Translations under genes and position numbers: made by a program | The notes under the pieces: model-generated | The model's database searches: none | Told to the model about the DNA's origin: nothing | The model's input: only the letters and a program-made list of their open reading frames with translations | Shown here: piece by piece, positions 25,927 through 34,838 of the stretch | How positions within the stretch are numbered: position 1 is the stretch's first letter | Layout of the letters: each line of letters begins with the position of its first letter | From: Microbacterium sp. 8M | GTDB taxonomy: Bacteria > Actinomycetota > Actinomycetes > Actinomycetales > Microbacteriaceae | Reading direction: 5' to 3' | Length of the DNA: 64,000 bases | NCBI RefSeq assembly: GCF_902506375.1 | Contig: NZ_LR733284.1 | Span: 1,329,147 to 1,393,146 of the forward strand

Positions 25927-27279
25927 ATGGCCGTCATCATCGATCCGTACCTCACGCGTAGCGGAGAGATCGTCGACCGGTGTGCGCGGATCGATCGTGA
26001 GATCGCGGCGTTGGAGGCGGAGAAGGCGGATCTGCTGGGCGAGCGGGTGCAGCTTCTGCTGGATGAGATTCCGCCGGGTGCTCCGGCGTTCGAGGCGGCG
26101 GAGCGTTCGATGTTCGCGGAGGTCTCGGCAGGGCTGCGGATCAGTCGCGCCGCGGCTTCCCGAGCGCTCGGCGTCGGTTGGGCGCTGCGCGATCGCTTCC
26201 CGCGGACGCGATCCGCACTTGGGTCCGGTGACATCTCGCTGCGGCATGCCACGGTGATCGTCACCGCGGCGACGCCGATCGGGATCCACGACAGCACTGC
26301 GTCGGCAGCCTATGAGGAGCGGGTCGTGCCGTTCGCCCGAGCGGAAGCGGCGACGCGCACCGAGGCGTTCGCCAAGAGCGTCGTCGCGGTGATCGCGCCT
26401 GAGACTGTCGTGGAACGGCATCGGCGTGCGCGTGAGGACCGCACCGTGACGGTGCAGGACCGTGAAGACGGGATGAGCCTGTTCCAGTTGCTGATTCCGA
26501 GCGTGCTCGCGCACGCCGCGTTCGACCGGGCGACGGCTCTCGCCAAGCAGGCGCGGATCATCACTGCGACGACTGCCTGCAACGGATTCGACGGGCCATT
26601 CGCGCCCCAGGAGGGTGTCGAGCTGACCGACGACGACCTGAGCCGTCTCACCGGCTTCGAGGCCGTGGCCGCAGGCGCGGGGGAGCCGCTCCCCGACGAG
26701 CGAACGCTGGATCAGGCCCGTGCGGACATCGTGACCGATCTGCTGCTCGCGGCGGCGACCGACAGCCTGATCGAGAACGGGCTGGATGCGGTGCGGGGCA
26801 CCGTGCAGGTCACGATCGCGGCGACAACCCTCGCAGGGATCGATGACCGGCTCGCCGAGCTCGACGGGCATGGGCCGATTCAGTCCGACCTCGTCCGTGC
26901 TCTCGCCGGCGGTGCAGAGCATTGGGAGCGGTTGTTCCTGGATCCGTCCGGGATGATCGTCTGCACCGACAGCTACACGCCGACCGAGCGGATGAAGAAA
27001 CAGCTGCGCGCCCGAGACCAGCGCTGCCGGTTCCCGGGGTGCCGGCTCGCGGCGCGACGATGCCAGCTCGATCACACCCTCGACTACGCCAAAGGCGGCC
27101 CGACTCATCTCGGCAATCTGAGCTGTCTCTGCGAAGGGCACCATGTGCTGAAACACCCGGACAACGATGACCGCTGGCGGTGGAACGTGGTGCAGAAAGC
27201 CGGCGGTGTCATGGAATGGACCAGCCCGACCGGCCGCGTCTACATCGACACCCCGATGCCGCGCGTCCAGTTCGTCTGA
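25927..27279 (+). CDS. DUF222 / HNH endonuclease domain protein (13E12 repeat family)
   Basis: A protein of 450 residues. The N-terminal DUF222 region is helical (DREIAALEAEKADLL, then MFAEVSAGLRISRAAASRAL). The C-terminal HNH domain reads CRFPGCRLAARRCQLDHTLD, then GGPTHLGNLSCLCEGHH, so the Cys pairs and the two His are intact. These proteins occur in multiple, variable copies in Microbacteriaceae and mycobacteria and behave like mobile or rearranging genes; their role is unknown. Upstream DNA (25850-25925) is AT-rich. TAAGAT ends 5 nt before the ATG. Codon use looks less biased than in the neighbours, hinting at recent arrival. Confidence 0.88.
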   Translation: MAVIIDPYLTRSGEIVDRCARIDREIAALEAEKADLLGERVQLLLDEIPPGAPAFEAAERSMFAEVSAGLRISRAAASRALGVGWALRDRFPRTRSALGSGDISLRHATVIVTAATPIGIHDSTASAAYEERVVPFARAEAATRTEAFAKSVVAVIAPETVVERHRRAREDRTVTVQDREDGMSLFQLLIPSVLAHAAFDRATALAKQARIITATTACNGFDGPFAPQEGVELTDDDLSRLTGFEAVAAGAGEPLPDERTLDQARADIVTDLLLAAATDSLIENGLDAVRGTVQVTIAATTLAGIDDRLAELDGHGPIQSDLVRALAGGAEHWERLFLDPSGMIVCTDSYTPTERMKKQLRARDQRCRFPGCRLAARRCQLDHTLDYAKGGPTHLGNLSCLCEGHHVLKHPDNDDRWRWNVVQKAGGVMEWTSPTGRVYIDTPMPRVQFV

Positions 27280-27303
27280 ACGGCCCCGTGGAAGGATCGC
27301 TGC

Positions 27304-27918
27304 GTGGACGACGCGGGAATAGGTGCTGCATATGATGCACGCGCGGCGGAGTACATCGCGCTGATCGGGAGCCTCGACCAGATGGAGCGCTCCGACGTCG
27401 CACTCGTCGAACAATGGCGGGATGAGACTCCTGGCAGGCTGCTCGACGCCGGATGCGGGCCGGGGCTGTGGACCGCGTACCTCGCGGAGCCCGGACGGGA
27501 CGTCATCGGCGTCGACGTCTCCGCGGAGTTCCTGGCGGCCGCCCGGGAGCGCCACCCGGAGCTGCGGTTCGAGGCGGCGTCGATCCTCGATCTGCCGTTC
27601 CCCGAGAGCGCCTTCGGCGGCGTCCTCGCGTGGTACTCGCTCATCCATCTGCCGCCGGCCGAGGTGCCCGCGGCCCTCACCGAGCTGGCTCGCGTACTCG
27701 CCCCGGGCGGACGGATCCTGATCGGCTTCTTCGACGGCGAGCCTGGTGAGAGGTTCGCGCACGCGGTCGCCCCGGCGTACTACTGGTCCGCCGCTGCGCT
27801 CACCGCCCTGCTCGGCGAGGCAGGGCTCTTCGTCGTGCATGCCGAGCGGCGTGACCGAGACCCTGGCGCCGTCGGCAGTGTCCGCCCGCACGGTGCCGTG
27901 ATCGGTCAGCGGCGCTGA
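27304..27918 (+). CDS. Class I SAM-dependent methyltransferase
   Basis: A protein of 204 residues with the Rossmann-type methyltransferase fold. Motif I is LLDAGCGPGLW, the acidic end of strand 2 is VIGVDVS, motif II is AWYSLIHLP, and motif III is LAPGGRILIGFF. The substrate is unknown; the UbiE/COQ5-like pattern is broad. The start is a GTG at 27304, 24 nt after the HNH gene, without a clear -10 box at leaderless distance, so it may be co-transcribed with that gene. metG follows after 58 nt with its own promoter box. Confidence 0.82.
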   Translation: MDDAGIGAAYDARAAEYIALIGSLDQMERSDVALVEQWRDETPGRLLDAGCGPGLWTAYLAEPGRDVIGVDVSAEFLAAARERHPELRFEAASILDLPFPESAFGGVLAWYSLIHLPPAEVPAALTELARVLAPGGRILIGFFDGEPGERFAHAVAPAYYWSAAALTALLGEAGLFVVHAERRDRDPGAVGSVRPHGAVIGQRR

Positions 27919-27976
27919 GCGGGCGCCCGTCGTCATCGTCCGAACCGGGCCCCGCATCCCGCCTAGAATCGAACCC

Positions 27977-29554
27977 ATGCCCGCAGGCGAGTCCTTCTAC
28001 ATCACCACGCCGATCTATTACCCGTCGGACGTGCCCCACATCGGTCACGGTTACACCAGCGTCGCGGTGGACACCCTCGCACGGTGGCACCGTCAGGCGG
28101 GCGATGACACCTGGATGCTCACCGGCACGGACGAGCACGGCCAGAAGATGCTGCGCGCGGCCGCAGCCAACGGCGTCACCCCGCAGGAGTGGGTGGACAA
28201 GCTCGTCAGCGAGAGCTGGTTCCCGCTGCTGACCACGCTCGACGTCGCCAACGACGACTTCATCCGCACCACGCAGGAGCGGCACGAGACCAACGTGCAG
28301 GTGTTCTTCCAGAAGCTCTACGACGCCGGCTACATCTACGCCGGCGAGTACGAGGCGCTGTACTGCGTGGGCTGCGAGGAGTTCAAGCCCGAGTCCGAGA
28401 TCGTCGACGGAACGGGCCCGTTCGAGGGGCTCAAGGTCTGCGCGATCCACTCCAAGCCTCTGGAGCTGCTGCAGGAGAAGAACTACTTCTTCAAGCTGAG
28501 CGAGTTCCAGGACCGCCTGCTCGAGCTGTACAAGACCCAGCCCGACTTCGTGCGCCCCGACTCCGCGCGCAACGAGGTCATCTCGTTCGTGTCCCAGGGG
28601 CTGAAGGATCTGTCGATCTCCCGTTCCACGTTCGACTGGGGCATCCCGCTGCCGTGGGACACCTCGCACGTCATCTACGTGTGGGTCGATGCGCTGCTCA
28701 ACTACGTGACCGCGGTCGGCTACGGATCCGACGAGGCGACCTTCGAGCGTCGCTGGCCCGCCTACCACGTGGTGGGCAAGGACATCCTGCGCTTCCACGC
28801 CGTGATCTGGCCGGCCATGCTGATGGCCGCGGGGCTGGAGGTGCCCAAGGGCGTCTTCGCACACGGCTGGCTGCTCGTCGGCGGCGAGAAGATGTCGAAG
28901 TCGAAGCTCACGGGCATCGCGCCGACCGAGATCACCGACGTGTTCGGATCCGACGCGTACCGGTTCTACTTCCTCTCCGCGATCGCGTTCGGCCAGGACG
29001 GATCCTTCTCCTGGGAGGATCTGTCGGCGCGCTACCAGGCCGAGCTCGCGAACGGCTTCGGCAACCTCGCATCCCGCACGATCGCCATGATCGAGCGCTA
29101 CTTCGGCGGCGTCGTCCCGGCGGCGGGGGAGTACACCGCGCAGGACCTCGCGGTGCAGCAGGTCGTCGCGAAGGCTGCTGCCGACGCCGACGCGGCGGTC
29201 GAGCGGTTCCGCATCGACGAGGCCATCGCCGACGTGTGGACCATCGTCGACGCGCTCAACGGGTACATCACCGAGAACGAGCCGTGGTCGCTGGCGAAGG
29301 ACGAGGAGCAGAAGGACCGCCTCGGCACGGTGCTGTACACCTGCGCCGAGGGGCTGCGCGCCCTCGCCGTGCTGCTGTCGCCGGTGATGCCGCAGTCGAC
29401 CGCGAAGCTCTGGGACGCGCTCGGCGCGGAGGGCGCGCTGGGCGCCCTCACGGCGCAGCCGATCCGCGAGGCCGGTCGCTGGGGGCAGCTGCCCGCCGGC
29501 ACCACCGTGCAGACGCTCACGCCGCTGTTCCCGCGCATCGAGGCCACGGCCTGA
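27977..29554 (+). CDS. metG: Methionyl-tRNA synthetase
   Basis: A protein of 525 residues, class I synthetase. The HIGH motif is in DVPHIGHGYTSVA, the KMSKS loop in GGEKMSKSKLTG, and the connective domain has one Cys pair (CVGCEEF) plus CAIH. The C-terminal tRNA-binding appendage of the longer form is absent, as usual for actinobacterial MetG of about 520 residues. It charges initiator and elongator tRNA-Met. TAGAAT (27964-27969) ends 7 nt before the ATG. tatD and, further on, rsmA follow, a common bacterial gene order. Confidence 0.95.
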   Translation: MPAGESFYITTPIYYPSDVPHIGHGYTSVAVDTLARWHRQAGDDTWMLTGTDEHGQKMLRAAAANGVTPQEWVDKLVSESWFPLLTTLDVANDDFIRTTQERHETNVQVFFQKLYDAGYIYAGEYEALYCVGCEEFKPESEIVDGTGPFEGLKVCAIHSKPLELLQEKNYFFKLSEFQDRLLELYKTQPDFVRPDSARNEVISFVSQGLKDLSISRSTFDWGIPLPWDTSHVIYVWVDALLNYVTAVGYGSDEATFERRWPAYHVVGKDILRFHAVIWPAMLMAAGLEVPKGVFAHGWLLVGGEKMSKSKLTGIAPTEITDVFGSDAYRFYFLSAIAFGQDGSFSWEDLSARYQAELANGFGNLASRTIAMIERYFGGVVPAAGEYTAQDLAVQQVVAKAAADADAAVERFRIDEAIADVWTIVDALNGYITENEPWSLAKDEEQKDRLGTVLYTCAEGLRALAVLLSPVMPQSTAKLWDALGAEGALGALTAQPIREAGRWGQLPAGTTVQTLTPLFPRIEATA

Positions 29555-29564
29555 TCCGATCCGC

Positions 29565-30470
29565 ATGAGCGACGCCATCCCGGAGACCTACGTGCGCGAG
29601 CGCGCCACGGACGGCCGCAAGGACCTGCGCTACCCGCCGCTGCCGGATCCGCTCGCGGTGCCGGTGTACGACAACCACTGCCACCTAGAGATCGCCGACG
29701 GACCTTCGACGGGCTCAGGGGCCCAGGGGCTCACGCTCGCCGAGCAGCTCGATCGCGCGCAGGCCGTCGGGATCCTCGGCGTCGTGCAGGCGTCGGGCGA
29801 CATCGAGTCCTCGCGATGGGCGGTGGCTGCGGCCGAGGCGGATCCGCGCGTGCTGGCCGCCGTCGCGATCCACCCCAACGACGCGCCGACGTACGCCGCC
29901 GCGGGGCGGCTCGACGAGGCGATCGCCGTGGTCGACGAGCTCGCCGCCCGCCCGCGGACACGGGCGATCGGCGAGACCGGCCTGGACTACTTCCGGACCG
30001 AGGAGCCGGGCCGCGCCGCGCAGCACGCCTCCTTCGAGGCGCACATCGCGCTCGCGAAGAAGCACGGCATCGCGATGCAGATCCACGATCGCGATGCGCA
30101 CGACGACGTCCTGTCGACCCTGCAGCGGGTCGGCGCGCCGGAGCGCACCGTCTTCCACTGCTTCTCCGGCGACGCGGCGATGGCGCGGATCTGCGCCGAG
30201 GCGGGGTACTACCTGTCGTTCGCCGGCAACGTCACCTTCAAGAACGCGCAGAACCTGCGGGATGCGCTCGCCGTCACGCCGCGGGAGCGGATCCTGGTCG
30301 AGACGGACGCCCCGTTCCTCACGCCGGTGCCGCTGCGCGGGCGGCCCAACGCCCCATATCTCATCCCGCTCACCCTGCGGTTCATGGCCGCCGAGCTGGG
30401 CCTCGACGCCGATGAGCTCGGCGCGCAGATCGCCGCGAACACGCTCGAGGTCTACGGCTCGTTCGCCTGA
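29565..30470 (+). CDS. tatD: TatD family metal-dependent DNase
   Basis: A protein of 301 residues with the TIM-barrel hydrolase fold. Metal ligands are visible: HCH in YDNHCHLEI, Glu in IGETGLDYF, His in [11 protein letters not shown] and HCFSGD, and Asp in LVETDAPFL. It acts as a 3'-5' exonuclease or hydrolase in DNA repair. The gene lies 10 nt after metG. A REP-like unit (29702-29722) is inserted in frame after the HxH motif and adds PSTGSGAQG. The last 19 bp overlap the end of the convergent MFS gene. Confidence 0.92.
   Translation: MSDAIPETYVRERATDGRKDLRYPPLPDPLAVPVYDNHCHLEIADGPSTGSGAQGLTLAEQLDRAQAVGILGVVQASGDIESSRWAVAAAEADPRVLAAVAIHPNDAPTYAAAGRLDEAIAVVDELAARPRTRAIGETGLDYFRTEEPGRAAQHASFEAHIALAKKHGIAMQIHDRDAHDDVLSTLQRVGAPERTVFHCFSGDAAMARICAEAGYYLSFAGNVTFKNAQNLRDALAVTPRERILVETDAPFLTPVPLRGRPNAPYLIPLTLRFMAAELGLDADELGAQIAANTLEVYGSFA
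29702..29722. repeat. REP-like copy inside tatD
   Basis: ACCTTCGACGGGCTCAGGGG is inserted in frame and matches the hrpA copy at 15669 over CTTCGACGGGCTCAGGG. It lies in a loop early in the protein, so it is probably tolerated. Confidence 0.75.
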
Positions 30471-31753
30471 ACCTCGTCGCGCGCGTCCCCGTCGAGCGTG
30501 TCGTCGAGCACGCTCGGCGCCGCGGTGATGTGCGAGATCGAGCGCCACACCAGCACCAGCGTGATGCCGGCGCCGACGAACGCGAACCACCAGGGCGCGG
30601 TGAGCCCCCAGACCTGCGCGATCAGCCCGCCCAGCACCTGCCCGATCACCATGCCGCCGAACACGCCGACCATGTTCACGGATGCGATCCGGCCCTGGAG
30701 CTCCATGGGCACGAGCCGCTGCCGCACGGTCGTCGAGATCGTGCCCCACACGAACGCGTACGCGCCGAACACGACGAGGACCACGAGCGCTGCCCAGCCG
30801 GCCGTGATCAGCGCCATCGTGAGGTGCATGAGCACCTCGAGCGAGAGGCAGATCCGCATCAGCAGCGCGAACGAGACGTGCCGCTCCAGCCAGCCGAACG
30901 AGAGCGTGGCGAGGATCCCGCCCACTGCCGACGCCGTCGTCAGCGCCGCATAGCCGATCGGCCCCATGTGCAGGTGCTCGGTCGCGTACAGGACGAGCAC
31001 GCTCCACGGCGCGGCCCAGGTGACGTTGAACACGAGGATGATCACGACGAGCGTGCGCACCGGCGGGTTGCGCCACAGCCAGCGGATGCCGACCGCGATG
31101 TCGGTGTGCACCGCGGTGCGCGGAGGTGCGGACGCCTCTGCGGCTCCGCGGGGCGGCACGGGGGTGCGGGTGATCCGGGAGATCAGGACCACGGCCAGCA
31201 GGACGCAGAGCACCTGCAGCAGGAAAGGCCAGAACGACCCGAGCGCGAACAGGAACGCGCCCAGCGGAGGTCCGCCGAGCTGATTCGCGACGAGATAGCC
31301 GAACTGCAGGCGGGCGTTGCCGAGGCCGAGGTCCTCCGAGCGCACCATCATCGGCAGCAGCGTGCTGCTCGCGGAGTTCACGAACACCTCCGCCGTGCCG
31401 TACAGGAACGTCGCGACGAGCACGAGCGCGATGGTCGCGTGCCCGGTGAGCAGGAAGACGCACAGCGCGAGCACCACGAGGCCGCGCAGCGCGTTCCCCA
31501 GCATCACCAGGCGGCGGCGGTCGAATCGGTCGGCGATCGCGCCGGCGTGCAGGCCGAACAGGAGCCACGGCAGGAACTGCATCATCGCGCCCATCGCCAC
31601 CAGCACGGGGGAGCTCGTCATCGAGGCGATCAGCAGGGGAGCGGCCGCCAGGGCCACGCCGTCGCCGACGTTGCTCGTCCAGAACGATGCGACGAGCCAT
31701 CGGAAGTCGCCGCCCATGCGCGAGGGCGCGATCAGCTCGCCGAGTCTGGACAC
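30452..31753 (-). CDS. MFS transporter (MFS_3/enterobactin-exporter-like)
   Basis: A protein of 433 residues with 10-12 hydrophobic helices. The signature after helix 2 is [17 protein letters not shown], and [12 protein letters not shown] precedes it. The topology and sequence style fit the group that contains macrolide and siderophore exporters; the substrate is unknown. The GTG at 31753 is chosen because TAGGAT on the minus strand (31761-31766) ends 7 nt upstream; an internal ATG at 31717 is the alternative. It lies divergent from rsmA and overlaps tatD tail to tail. Confidence 0.87.
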   Translation of the reverse strand: MSRLGELIAPSRMGGDFRWLVASFWTSNVGDGVALAAAPLLIASMTSSPVLVAMGAMMQFLPWLLFGLHAGAIADRFDRRRLVMLGNALRGLVVLALCVFLLTGHATIALVLVATFLYGTAEVFVNSASSTLLPMMVRSEDLGLGNARLQFGYLVANQLGGPPLGAFLFALGSFWPFLLQVLCVLLAVVLISRITRTPVPPRGAAEASAPPRTAVHTDIAVGIRWLWRNPPVRTLVVIILVFNVTWAAPWSVLVLYATEHLHMGPIGYAALTTASAVGGILATLSFGWLERHVSFALLMRICLSLEVLMHLTMALITAGWAALVVLVVFGAYAFVWGTISTTVRQRLVPMELQGRIASVNMVGVFGGMVIGQVLGGLIAQVWGLTAPWWFAFVGAGITLVLVWRSISHITAAPSVLDDTLDGDARDEVQANEP

Positions 31754-31828
31754 CTGATCGATCCTAGGGGCGGCCGCGGACAGGCCGGTCGGACCGGGCG
31801 GACCGGCGTCGTGCGGGAGAATGGTCAG
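31754..31828. promoter_or_regulatory. Divergent promoters of the MFS gene and rsmA
   Basis: On the minus strand TAGGAT (31761-31766) ends 7 nt before the MFS start. On the plus strand GAGAAT (31817-31822) ends 6 nt before the rsmA ATG. Both look leaderless. Confidence 0.5.
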
Positions 31829-32677
31829 ATGACCGTCTCCCTGCTCGGCGCCGCCGACATCCGCCGGCTGGCCGCCGAACTCGACGTGACGCCCACGAAG
31901 AAGCTCGGCCAGAACTTCGTCGTCGACGCCAACACGGTCCGCAAGATCGTGCAGGCCGCCGAGGTGCGGGCGGGGGAGCGCGTCGTCGAGATCGGGCCGG
32001 GGCTGGGCTCGCTCACCCTCGCGATCCTGGAGACCGGCGCGAGCGTCACGGCCGTCGAGATCGACCACCGCCTGGCCGCGCGTCTGCCGCAGACGGCCCT
32101 CGAGCGCGGTGTGCCCGAGGGCGCCCTGACCGTCGTCGACGCCGATGCCCTCCGGGTCACCGCGCTGCCCGGGGAGCCGACCGTCCTCGTCGCGAACCTG
32201 CCGTACAACGTGTCGGTGCCCGTGCTGCTGCATTTCCTCGAGACGTTCCCGTATCTGTCCCGCGGTGTGGTGATGGTGCAGGCCGAGGTCGCCGAGCGCC
32301 TTGCCGCCAAGCCCGGATCCAAGATCTACGGCGCGCCCAGCGTGAAGGCCGCGTGGTACGGGCCGTGGCGGCTCTGCGGCACCGTGTCACGGCAGGTGTT
32401 CTGGCCGGTGCCCAACGTCGACAGCCTGCTCGTGGGCTTCCACCGGGATCCCGAGCCGCGCGGCACGGAGCAGGAGCGGATCCGCACCTTCGAGATCGTG
32501 GATGCCGCGTTCAACCAGCGGCGGAAGATGCTGCGTCAGGCCCTGTCCGGGGTCTTCGGCAGTTCCGCGGAGGCATCAGCCGTGCTCGAAGCGGCCGGCG
32601 TCGCACCGACGGCGCGCGGCGAGGACCTCACCGTCGACGACTACCACCGCATCGCGCGGAGCGCCCGCCGGGACTGA
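31829..32677 (+). CDS. rsmA: 16S rRNA dimethyladenosine transferase RsmA/KsgA
   Basis: A protein of 282 residues. [17 protein letters not shown] is the N-terminal signature, [16 protein letters not shown] the SAM site, and [18 protein letters not shown] the catalytic NLPY motif. It dimethylates A1518 and A1519 of 16S rRNA. It is not directly followed by ispE as in many actinobacteria: a membrane-protein gene and an aldo/keto reductase lie between. A strong palindromic terminator follows. Confidence 0.95.
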   Translation: MTVSLLGAADIRRLAAELDVTPTKKLGQNFVVDANTVRKIVQAAEVRAGERVVEIGPGLGSLTLAILETGASVTAVEIDHRLAARLPQTALERGVPEGALTVVDADALRVTALPGEPTVLVANLPYNVSVPVLLHFLETFPYLSRGVVMVQAEVAERLAAKPGSKIYGAPSVKAAWYGPWRLCGTVSRQVFWPVPNVDSLLVGFHRDPEPRGTEQERIRTFEIVDAAFNQRRKMLRQALSGVFGSSAEASAVLEAAGVAPTARGEDLTVDDYHRIARSARRD

Positions 32678-32686
32678 GTGCTGCGG

Positions 32687-32729
32687 GGCCTGGCCGGGGA
32701 ACTGCGAGGCCTGGCCCGGGAACCGCCGA
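32687..32729. repeat. 21/22-bp tandem doublet after rsmA
   Basis: Two adjacent units begin GGCCTGGCC and continue GGGAAC (32687-32707 and 32708-32729), immediately before the terminator palindrome. Confidence 0.65.
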
Positions 32730-32746
32730 GTCCGGCCCGTGGACAA

Positions 32747-32797
32747 CGAAGTGTGCCCTCTCGGGTTTCGGGTTCCCGAGAGGGCACATTCACTTCG
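32747..32797. terminator. Bidirectional terminator between rsmA and the DUF998-like gene
   Basis: A perfect 13-bp stem (GTGCCCTCTCGGG at 32753-32765 with its complement at 32775-32787) has a 9-nt loop. It is extended by outer arms CGAAGT (32747-32752) and ACTTCG (32792-32797). It lies between two convergent genes. Confidence 0.8.
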
Positions 32798-32806
32798 GAG
32801 GTACCT

Positions 32807-33538
32807 TCATATCGACCGAGTCCCCAGATCCCGGTCGACATCCTCAGCTGAGATCTTGACAATAACACCGGATCCCCGTGTCCCCCAAATGGGGGACAAG
32901 ATCAAATGCTGAGAGTTTGCCGTGAATGGGACCGGGACCCTGCTCCGAAGCCCCCGCACGCGCATCTCGAGAGTGTGCAGCCAGGCGATCACGGATCCGA
33001 AGGCGAGGCCTTCGAAGACGGTCAGCGTGATGATTCCTGCGATCAGCGCCGTCATCCCGGCGGCGAGGACGACGATCGCGCCGAGCGACAGGCGGTCCAG
33101 CGTCCGGGACAGGCCGCGCAGGTGCAGGCGGTGCACGAGCAGCAGCCCTGCCGAGGAGGCGAGCGCGCCGTTGGCCGCGCGCTCGTGCGCGAACACGTTG
33201 AAGGAGAGCGGCAGAACGCCCACGAAGGCGAGGCTGAGACCGAGCCCGACGATGAGCAGCGGCACCACCACCGATACCGCCCGGTTCGCCGGGAATCCTG
33301 CGGCAGAAGCGCCGACGAGGCCCCGCCGCACGGGCAGCGCGGTGAGGGCGATCACAGCGCCGGCGAGCATCATCCCGCCGTTGAAGAGTGCGCTCGAGCC
33401 GTCCTGCATCGCCCCGAGCCGGCTGAAGCAGGAGAGCCACCACGCCGGGTCGGCGGTGGTCAGGGCCGCGGCCGGGATGCTTGCGCACAGCACTCCGGCC
33501 GCCAGGAGGACGAGAGGGGTACGCCGGGGCCAATGCAT
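32807..33538 (-). CDS. DUF998-like integral membrane protein
   Basis: A protein of 243 residues with about 6 hydrophobic helices. WLSCFSRLGAMQDGSSALFN and the following GGMMLAG fit the DUF998 pattern, a family of unknown function. The ATG at 33538 (MHWPRR) is the best start. The last roughly 40 residues (from VPFTANSQ) are not family-like and are encoded by an AT-richer palindromic stretch (32852-32903), so the original stop may have been lost when that element arose. The gene interrupts the usual rsmA-ispE order. Confidence 0.7.
   Translation of the reverse strand: MHWPRRTPLVLLAAGVLCASIPAAALTTADPAWWLSCFSRLGAMQDGSSALFNGGMMLAGAVIALTALPVRRGLVGASAAGFPANRAVSVVVPLLIVGLGLSLAFVGVLPLSFNVFAHERAANGALASSAGLLLVHRLHLRGLSRTLDRLSLGAIVVLAAGMTALIAGIITLTVFEGLAFGSVIAWLHTLEMRVRGLRSRVPVPFTANSQHLILSPIWGTRGSGVIVKISAEDVDRDLGTRSI
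32852..32903. repeat. Nested palindromic element in the 3' end of the DUF998-like gene
   Basis: Outer arms GATCTTG (32852-32858) and CAAGATC (32897-32903) enclose an inner perfect palindrome GTCCCCC-AAAT-GGGGGAC (32880-32897). The surroundings are AT-richer than the genome. It resembles a small miniature element or a regulatory hairpin. Confidence 0.6.
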
Positions 33539-33766
33539 GACAGATCCTGTCGCCGCACGCTCGGGCGAGTGCACTGTTCGGGTAGAGATCCGCACTGGGG
33601 GCGAGCGTGATCGGACGCGGATCGGGCTCGGTCCGCGGTTGGCCGATCATCCTAGCGAGTCCGCAGCATATCGGCGAGTGCCCGCCGGCCGACGGAGGAG
33701 GGGTTCGCGTCGCGCGCGCGTCGAGGAAGAGGGAGCGATGAGAGGCTCCGCCGCTACCCTGGGATC

Positions 33767-34834
33767 GTGACCGAGCCGCGATTCCGCCCAGACGTCCTCG
33801 ACATCCACCGCCCCTACACGGCCGCGGCCGATCGATACGAAGGGGCGCATTTCCGCCAGGTCGGATCCTCCGGCCTGTACCTGCCCGCGATCTCGCTCGG
33901 GCTCTGGTGGAACTTCGGCGACAACATCCCTCTCGATGATCAGCGCGCGCTGCTGCGCCACGCCTTCGACCGGGGCATCACCCATTTCGACCTCGCGAAC
34001 AACTACGGTCCGCCCTACGGCTCCGCGGAGAAGAACTTCGGGCGCATCTTCGCGGAGGACCTGCGGCCGTACCGGGACGAGCTCATCATCTCGTCCAAGG
34101 CCGGCTGGGACATGTGGCCGGGGCCGTACGGCGACCTCGGCAGCCGCAAGTACATCCTGGCCAGCGCGGACCAGTCGCTGACCCGGATGGGCCTGGACTA
34201 CGTCGACATCTTCTACTCGCACCGGGTGGATCCGGAGACGCCGATCGAGGAGACGATCGGAGCCCTCGACACGCTGGTCCGCCAGGGCAAGGCGCTCTAC
34301 GTCGGCATCTCCTCCTACAGCGCGGAGCGCACCGAGGCCGCGGCCGACATCGCTCGTGAGCTCGGCACCCCGCTGGTGATCCATCAGCCCTCGTACTCGA
34401 TCCTGAACCGCTGGGTGGAGGACGGGCTCACCGAGACGCTCCGCGAGGAGGGGATGGGCGCCATCGCGTTCACGCCGCTGGCACAGGGCCTGCTCACCGA
34501 CAAGTACCTCGGCGACGGCACCGCGACGCGGGCGCAGAAGCGCGGGTCGCTGCCGGACAAGCCGCTCAGCGACGAGGGTCTCGCGATCCTGCGCGCCCTC
34601 AACGACCTGGCCCGGGAACGCGGGCAGAGCCTCGCTCAGCTCGCCCTGCAGTGGGTGCTCCGCGACGGCGTGGTGGCGTCCGCGCTCATCGGCGCCTCGC
34701 GGCCGGCTCAGCTCGACGAGAACCTCGCCGCGCTGGACGCCCCCGCCCTCACCGCAGAAGAGCTCGCGCACATCGATCGCATCGCGGGCGCCGGCCTCGA
34801 CGTGAACCTGTGGTCGGTCTCCTCGGAGCTGTGA
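33767..34834 (+). CDS. Aldo/keto reductase (L-glyceraldehyde 3-phosphate reductase type)
   Basis: A protein of 355 residues, AKR14/YghZ-like. The N-terminus FRQVGSSGLYLPAISLGLWW and FDLANNYGPPYGSAE (Asp, Tyr) are typical, Lys is in IISSKAGWDMW, His in IFYSHRVDPE, and IGASRPAQLDENLAAL binds NADPH. Family members reduce glyceraldehyde 3-phosphate or methylglyoxal. The GTG start has TACCCT (33755-33760) ending 6 nt upstream. The stop is 4 nt before ispE, so the two are probably one transcript. Confidence 0.9.
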   Translation: MTEPRFRPDVLDIHRPYTAAADRYEGAHFRQVGSSGLYLPAISLGLWWNFGDNIPLDDQRALLRHAFDRGITHFDLANNYGPPYGSAEKNFGRIFAEDLRPYRDELIISSKAGWDMWPGPYGDLGSRKYILASADQSLTRMGLDYVDIFYSHRVDPETPIEETIGALDTLVRQGKALYVGISSYSAERTEAAADIARELGTPLVIHQPSYSILNRWVEDGLTETLREEGMGAIAFTPLAQGLLTDKYLGDGTATRAQKRGSLPDKPLSDEGLAILRALNDLARERGQSLAQLALQWVLRDGVVASALIGASRPAQLDENLAALDAPALTAEELAHIDRIAGAGLDVNLWSVSSEL

Positions 34835-34838
34835 GCCG

